Source of the DNA: JACJXF01 sp964349045
Lineage (GTDB): Bacteria; Bacteroidota; Bacteroidia; Bacteroidales; GCA-2748055
DNA length: 14,331 nt
Assembly (NCBI GenBank): GCA_964349045.1
Contig: CAYGFI010000125.1
Span: forward strand, 1 to 14,331
Direction: 5' to 3'
Position 1 is the first letter of the stretch, and every line of letters begins with the position of its first letter. A program made the position numbers and the translations under genes. Below the pieces are notes generated by a model that was given only the letters and a program-made list of their open reading frames with translations, did no database searches and was not told the origin of the DNA. Below are positions 12,099 through 14,331 of the stretch, piece by piece.

Positions 12099-12411
12099 TG
12101 TTATTGATTACTAAATGGAAAATTCTTTAATACCGGGATTATTGTAAAATTGATGATAACGGTATTGATTTTAAGCTTATAGAAACAAATTGTTGAAAAT
12201 TCCCATTATATGCAGATGCCCAAAAGGTGCGTTCTGTGTTAAAAAGATTGCATTATCCTGCTTTTCGATATCTATCCGATTCCAAACAATATACAATAAG
12301 GAATAAGCAAAATATTTGTTATACCCGGATCAACTGATTCAAAAACATTTTTTAAACCTTATTTCAGTAGTAACTTGCATAAATATAAATTTCACGAAAT
12401 CAGATTTTAAC
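12099..12411. other. Intergenic region without a recognisable gene
   Basis: No coding frame of note on either strand. AATACCG (12129-12135) and CGGTATT (12160-12166) can pair over a long loop, which is weak evidence for a terminator of the propeller gene. I do not find a convincing -33/-7 pair for the downstream receptor gene; TAACTTGC at 12371 is the nearest -7-like string. Confidence 0.4.
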
Positions 12412-14331
12412 TTGAAAATTATATTTGTTATAATACTTTCCGTTTTAATAAAACAGGGTTTGAATTCCCAGAATATAACTCAAATCGTCAGAGGTAAAGT
12501 TGTTGATTCACAAACTGAAGCCCCATTGATTGGCGCCACCGTTACGATTAAAAATACCAATCCTGTTATGGGTACCATAACTGATAATGAAGGTAATTTT
12601 CAAATTGAAAAAGTTCCCGTTGGGCGACAAACTATTGAATTCAGGTATATTGGATATTTGCCTGATTTACGGGAGGATCTTTTTATCTATTCGCACAAAG
12701 AAACAGAATTATACATCAGGCTGGAGGAATCAGTTAATTCATTAAGTGAGCTTGTTGTAACGAGAAAATTGAAAAAAGATGAATCTCTCAATCAAAACGC
12801 GAGTGTTTCTGCACGCACATTTTCGGTAGAAGAGACTGAAAGGTATGCCGGAAGCATTGGTGATCCTGCAAGGATGGCTTCTAATTTCGCGGGAATTGCA
12901 ACAATCTGCGACCAGCGTAACGACATTGTCATTCGAGGTAATTCACCACTGGGTGTGTTGTGGAGATTAGATGGAATTGAAATACCCAACCCTAATCATT
13001 TCTCTTCGTTTGGTGCAAGTGGTGGCCCGATAAGTATTTTAAACAACAACCTTCTTACCAATTCAGATTTTTTTACCGGCGCTTTTCCTGCAGAATATGG
13101 TAATGCTTTGAGCGGTGTCTTCGATCTGAACATGAGGTCCGGCAGCAGTCTGGAATATGGTTTTGTAACCCAGGTTGGAATGAATGGATTTGAAGTTGGG
13201 GCAGAAGGTCCGATTGTCAAAAATAGTTCCTCCTTTCTTGTAAATTACAGATATTCAACCCTTGCCGTTGTTGATGCAATGGGTTTTAAAGTCGGGATAA
13301 GTGCAATTCCGTTTTTCCAGGACGCTTCCTTTAAAATATCATCGAAAAATACTAAAATCGGGAAGTTTTCTTTAATCGGAATTGGTGGCTATAGTTATGT
13401 AAATGAATTTGATTCTAAAAAAGATACATCAGAACTAAAAAATGGCACCGGGGAAAACTATACTTTTGGCTCAGGAATGGGGTCCGTTGGTTTAGTTCAA
13501 AAACTCCTGGTTTCAAAAAAAATAAATATTGAAAACAATGTTTCTCTTTCTTACATTATCAGTCATATTTCAAAAGATACATTTTCAACTCACTTCCCCG
13601 AACCATCGATAAATTACCGGCAGAAATCGGATGAAAAAGGATTAACTTTTTCTTCAAAAGTCAGATACAAACTAAGTCCAAAAAATACTATCCAAGCCGG
13701 AATGAGTTACCAGTTGCTTCAATTTCAATTTGCAGATAGCCTGAAATACGGAAGTGGGTTTTTGATGAATATAGATCAAACAGGAAATTATAGTCTCCTG
13801 AAATCTTATATTCAATGGCAGCATAAATTCAGCGACTTTATTATTGTAAACAGCGGGCTCCATTATTCTATTTTTACTTATAACAATAAATATTCCGCTG
13901 AGCCGAGAATCGGGCTAAAATGGAATTTCCATTCAACTCATTCATTGAATTTCGGATTTGGATTACACAGTCAGTTGGCTCCGCGAATGTTTTATGTGGT
14001 GGGGAAAGAAACTAATCCTGCTGAGCCTGATGAACTTAATCAAAAACTGGGTTTCTCAAAAAGCATGCACTTTGTTGCCGGTTACAATTGGCTGGTATCG
14101 GATTACTTACGTCTGAAAATGGAAACCTATTTTCAGCATTTATTTGATATACCTGTTAAAGAGGGAAATCCGGCATATTCCATATTAAATTTCGGTGACA
14201 ATTATTTTAATCACCTTCCAATTATTGACAGTCTGGTAAATAAAGGAACCGGGAAAAATTATGGAATTGAATTAACCTTGGAAAAATTTCTCCATAAAGA
14301 TTATTATGCTCTTATAACTACTTCTTTCTAT
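12412..14331 (+). CDS. TonB-dependent outer-membrane receptor, 3' end outside the window
   Basis: The frame is open for 640 codons to the window end. It starts at TTG (12412), since only this start gives a signal peptide (KIIFVIILSVLIKQGLNSQ) directly before the N-terminal domain and no ATG is available; there is no Shine-Dalgarno. Residues about 25-105 are a carboxypeptidase-D-like regulatory domain (VRGKVVDSQTEAPLIGATV, GTITDNEGNFQIEKVPVG). Residues about 135-245 are the plug (DIVIRGNSPLGVLWRLDGIE, then GAFPAEYGNALSGVFDLNMRSG), and beta-barrel strands follow (QVGMNGFEVGAEGPI, SSFLVNYRYSTL). The substrate is unknown. The lack of a SusD-type partner in view and the barrel style fit the non-SusC receptors of Bacteroidota more than glycan-importing SusC proteins. 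Confidence 0.85.
   Translation, partial: MKIIFVIILSVLIKQGLNSQNITQIVRGKVVDSQTEAPLIGATVTIKNTNPVMGTITDNEGNFQIEKVPVGRQTIEFRYIGYLPDLREDLFIYSHKETELYIRLEESVNSLSELVVTRKLKKDESLNQNASVSARTFSVEETERYAGSIGDPARMASNFAGIATICDQRNDIVIRGNSPLGVLWRLDGIEIPNPNHFSSFGASGGPISILNNNLLTNSDFFTGAFPAEYGNALSGVFDLNMRSGSSLEYGFVTQVGMNGFEVGAEGPIVKNSSSFLVNYRYSTLAVVDAMGFKVGISAIPFFQDASFKISSKNTKIGKFSLIGIGGYSYVNEFDSKKDTSELKNGTGENYTFGSGMGSVGLVQKLLVSKKINIENNVSLSYIISHISKDTFSTHFPEPSINYRQKSDEKGLTFSSKVRYKLSPKNTIQAGMSYQLLQFQFADSLKYGSGFLMNIDQTGNYSLLKSYIQWQHKFSDFIIVNSGLHYSIFTYNNKYSAEPRIGLKWNFHSTHSLNFGFGLHSQLAPRMFYVVGKETNPAEPDELNQKLGFSKSMHFVAGYNWLVSDYLRLKMETYFQHLFDIPVKEGNPAYSILNFGDNYFNHLPIIDSLVNKGTGKNYGIELTLEKFLHKDYYALITTSFY

Noticed and set aside
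12792..13220. Minus-strand frames opposite the TonB-dependent receptor
   Set aside because: They are shadows of a plus-strand gene with clear domain homology throughout.

Overview
The window looks like AT-rich chromosomal DNA from a member of the Bacteroidota. This rests on a TonB-dependent receptor with an N-terminal carboxypeptidase-like domain, start sites that mostly lack a Shine-Dalgarno sequence, and Bacteroidota-type promoters (TTG/TTTG, 19 bases, then TAnnTTTG). The genes read like a facultative or anaerobic lineage with c-type haem proteins and reactive-sulfur chemistry. I cannot name the species.

Layout. Positions 1-1910 hold a two-gene YraQ-type permease pair, the first gene lacking its 5' half. 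It is followed by a relic in which the N-terminus of an Rrf2-type regulator abuts the C-terminal part of an ethylbenzene-dehydrogenase-type haem-binding protein, closed by a strong terminator. After a gene-poor stretch, positions 2200-8130 form one plus-strand cluster that probably starts at a single recognisable promoter with an overlapping operator. Its genes are: an ArsR-rhodanese fusion regulator, an exported metal-binding-domain protein, a sulfide:quinone reductase-like flavoprotein, a Tll0287-like c-type haem lipoprotein, an internally deleted methyltransferase, a cysteine desulfurase, a secreted DsrE-like protein, a DUF302 protein and a cytoplasmic DsrE-like protein. Taken together they suggest oxidation, carriage and sensing of sulfane sulfur (persulfide) on both sides of the inner membrane.

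Positions 8127-9735 look like a mobile or recombination-prone patch. A RecA/RadA-like ATPase gene missing its 5' half and a quinone-oxidoreductase gene missing its 3' part flank an unrecognised 246-residue helical protein gene and an unusual array of degenerate repeats with a strict 21-base period. The array is arranged head to head around 8592, and a 9-bp inverted copy of its core lies on the far side of the helical-protein gene. This is the least explained structure in the window.

Positions 9762-10443 are a minus-strand pair, a four-helix membrane protein followed by a small XRE regulator, with Shine-Dalgarno sites and a 14-bp palindrome at the expected transcription start. Positions 10857-12098 encode a PQQ-type beta-propeller lipoprotein. 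From 12412 to the window end runs the N-terminal 640 codons of a TonB-dependent receptor that starts at TTG.

At least seven genes in 14 kb are truncated, fused or internally deleted, so the region has been repeatedly rearranged.
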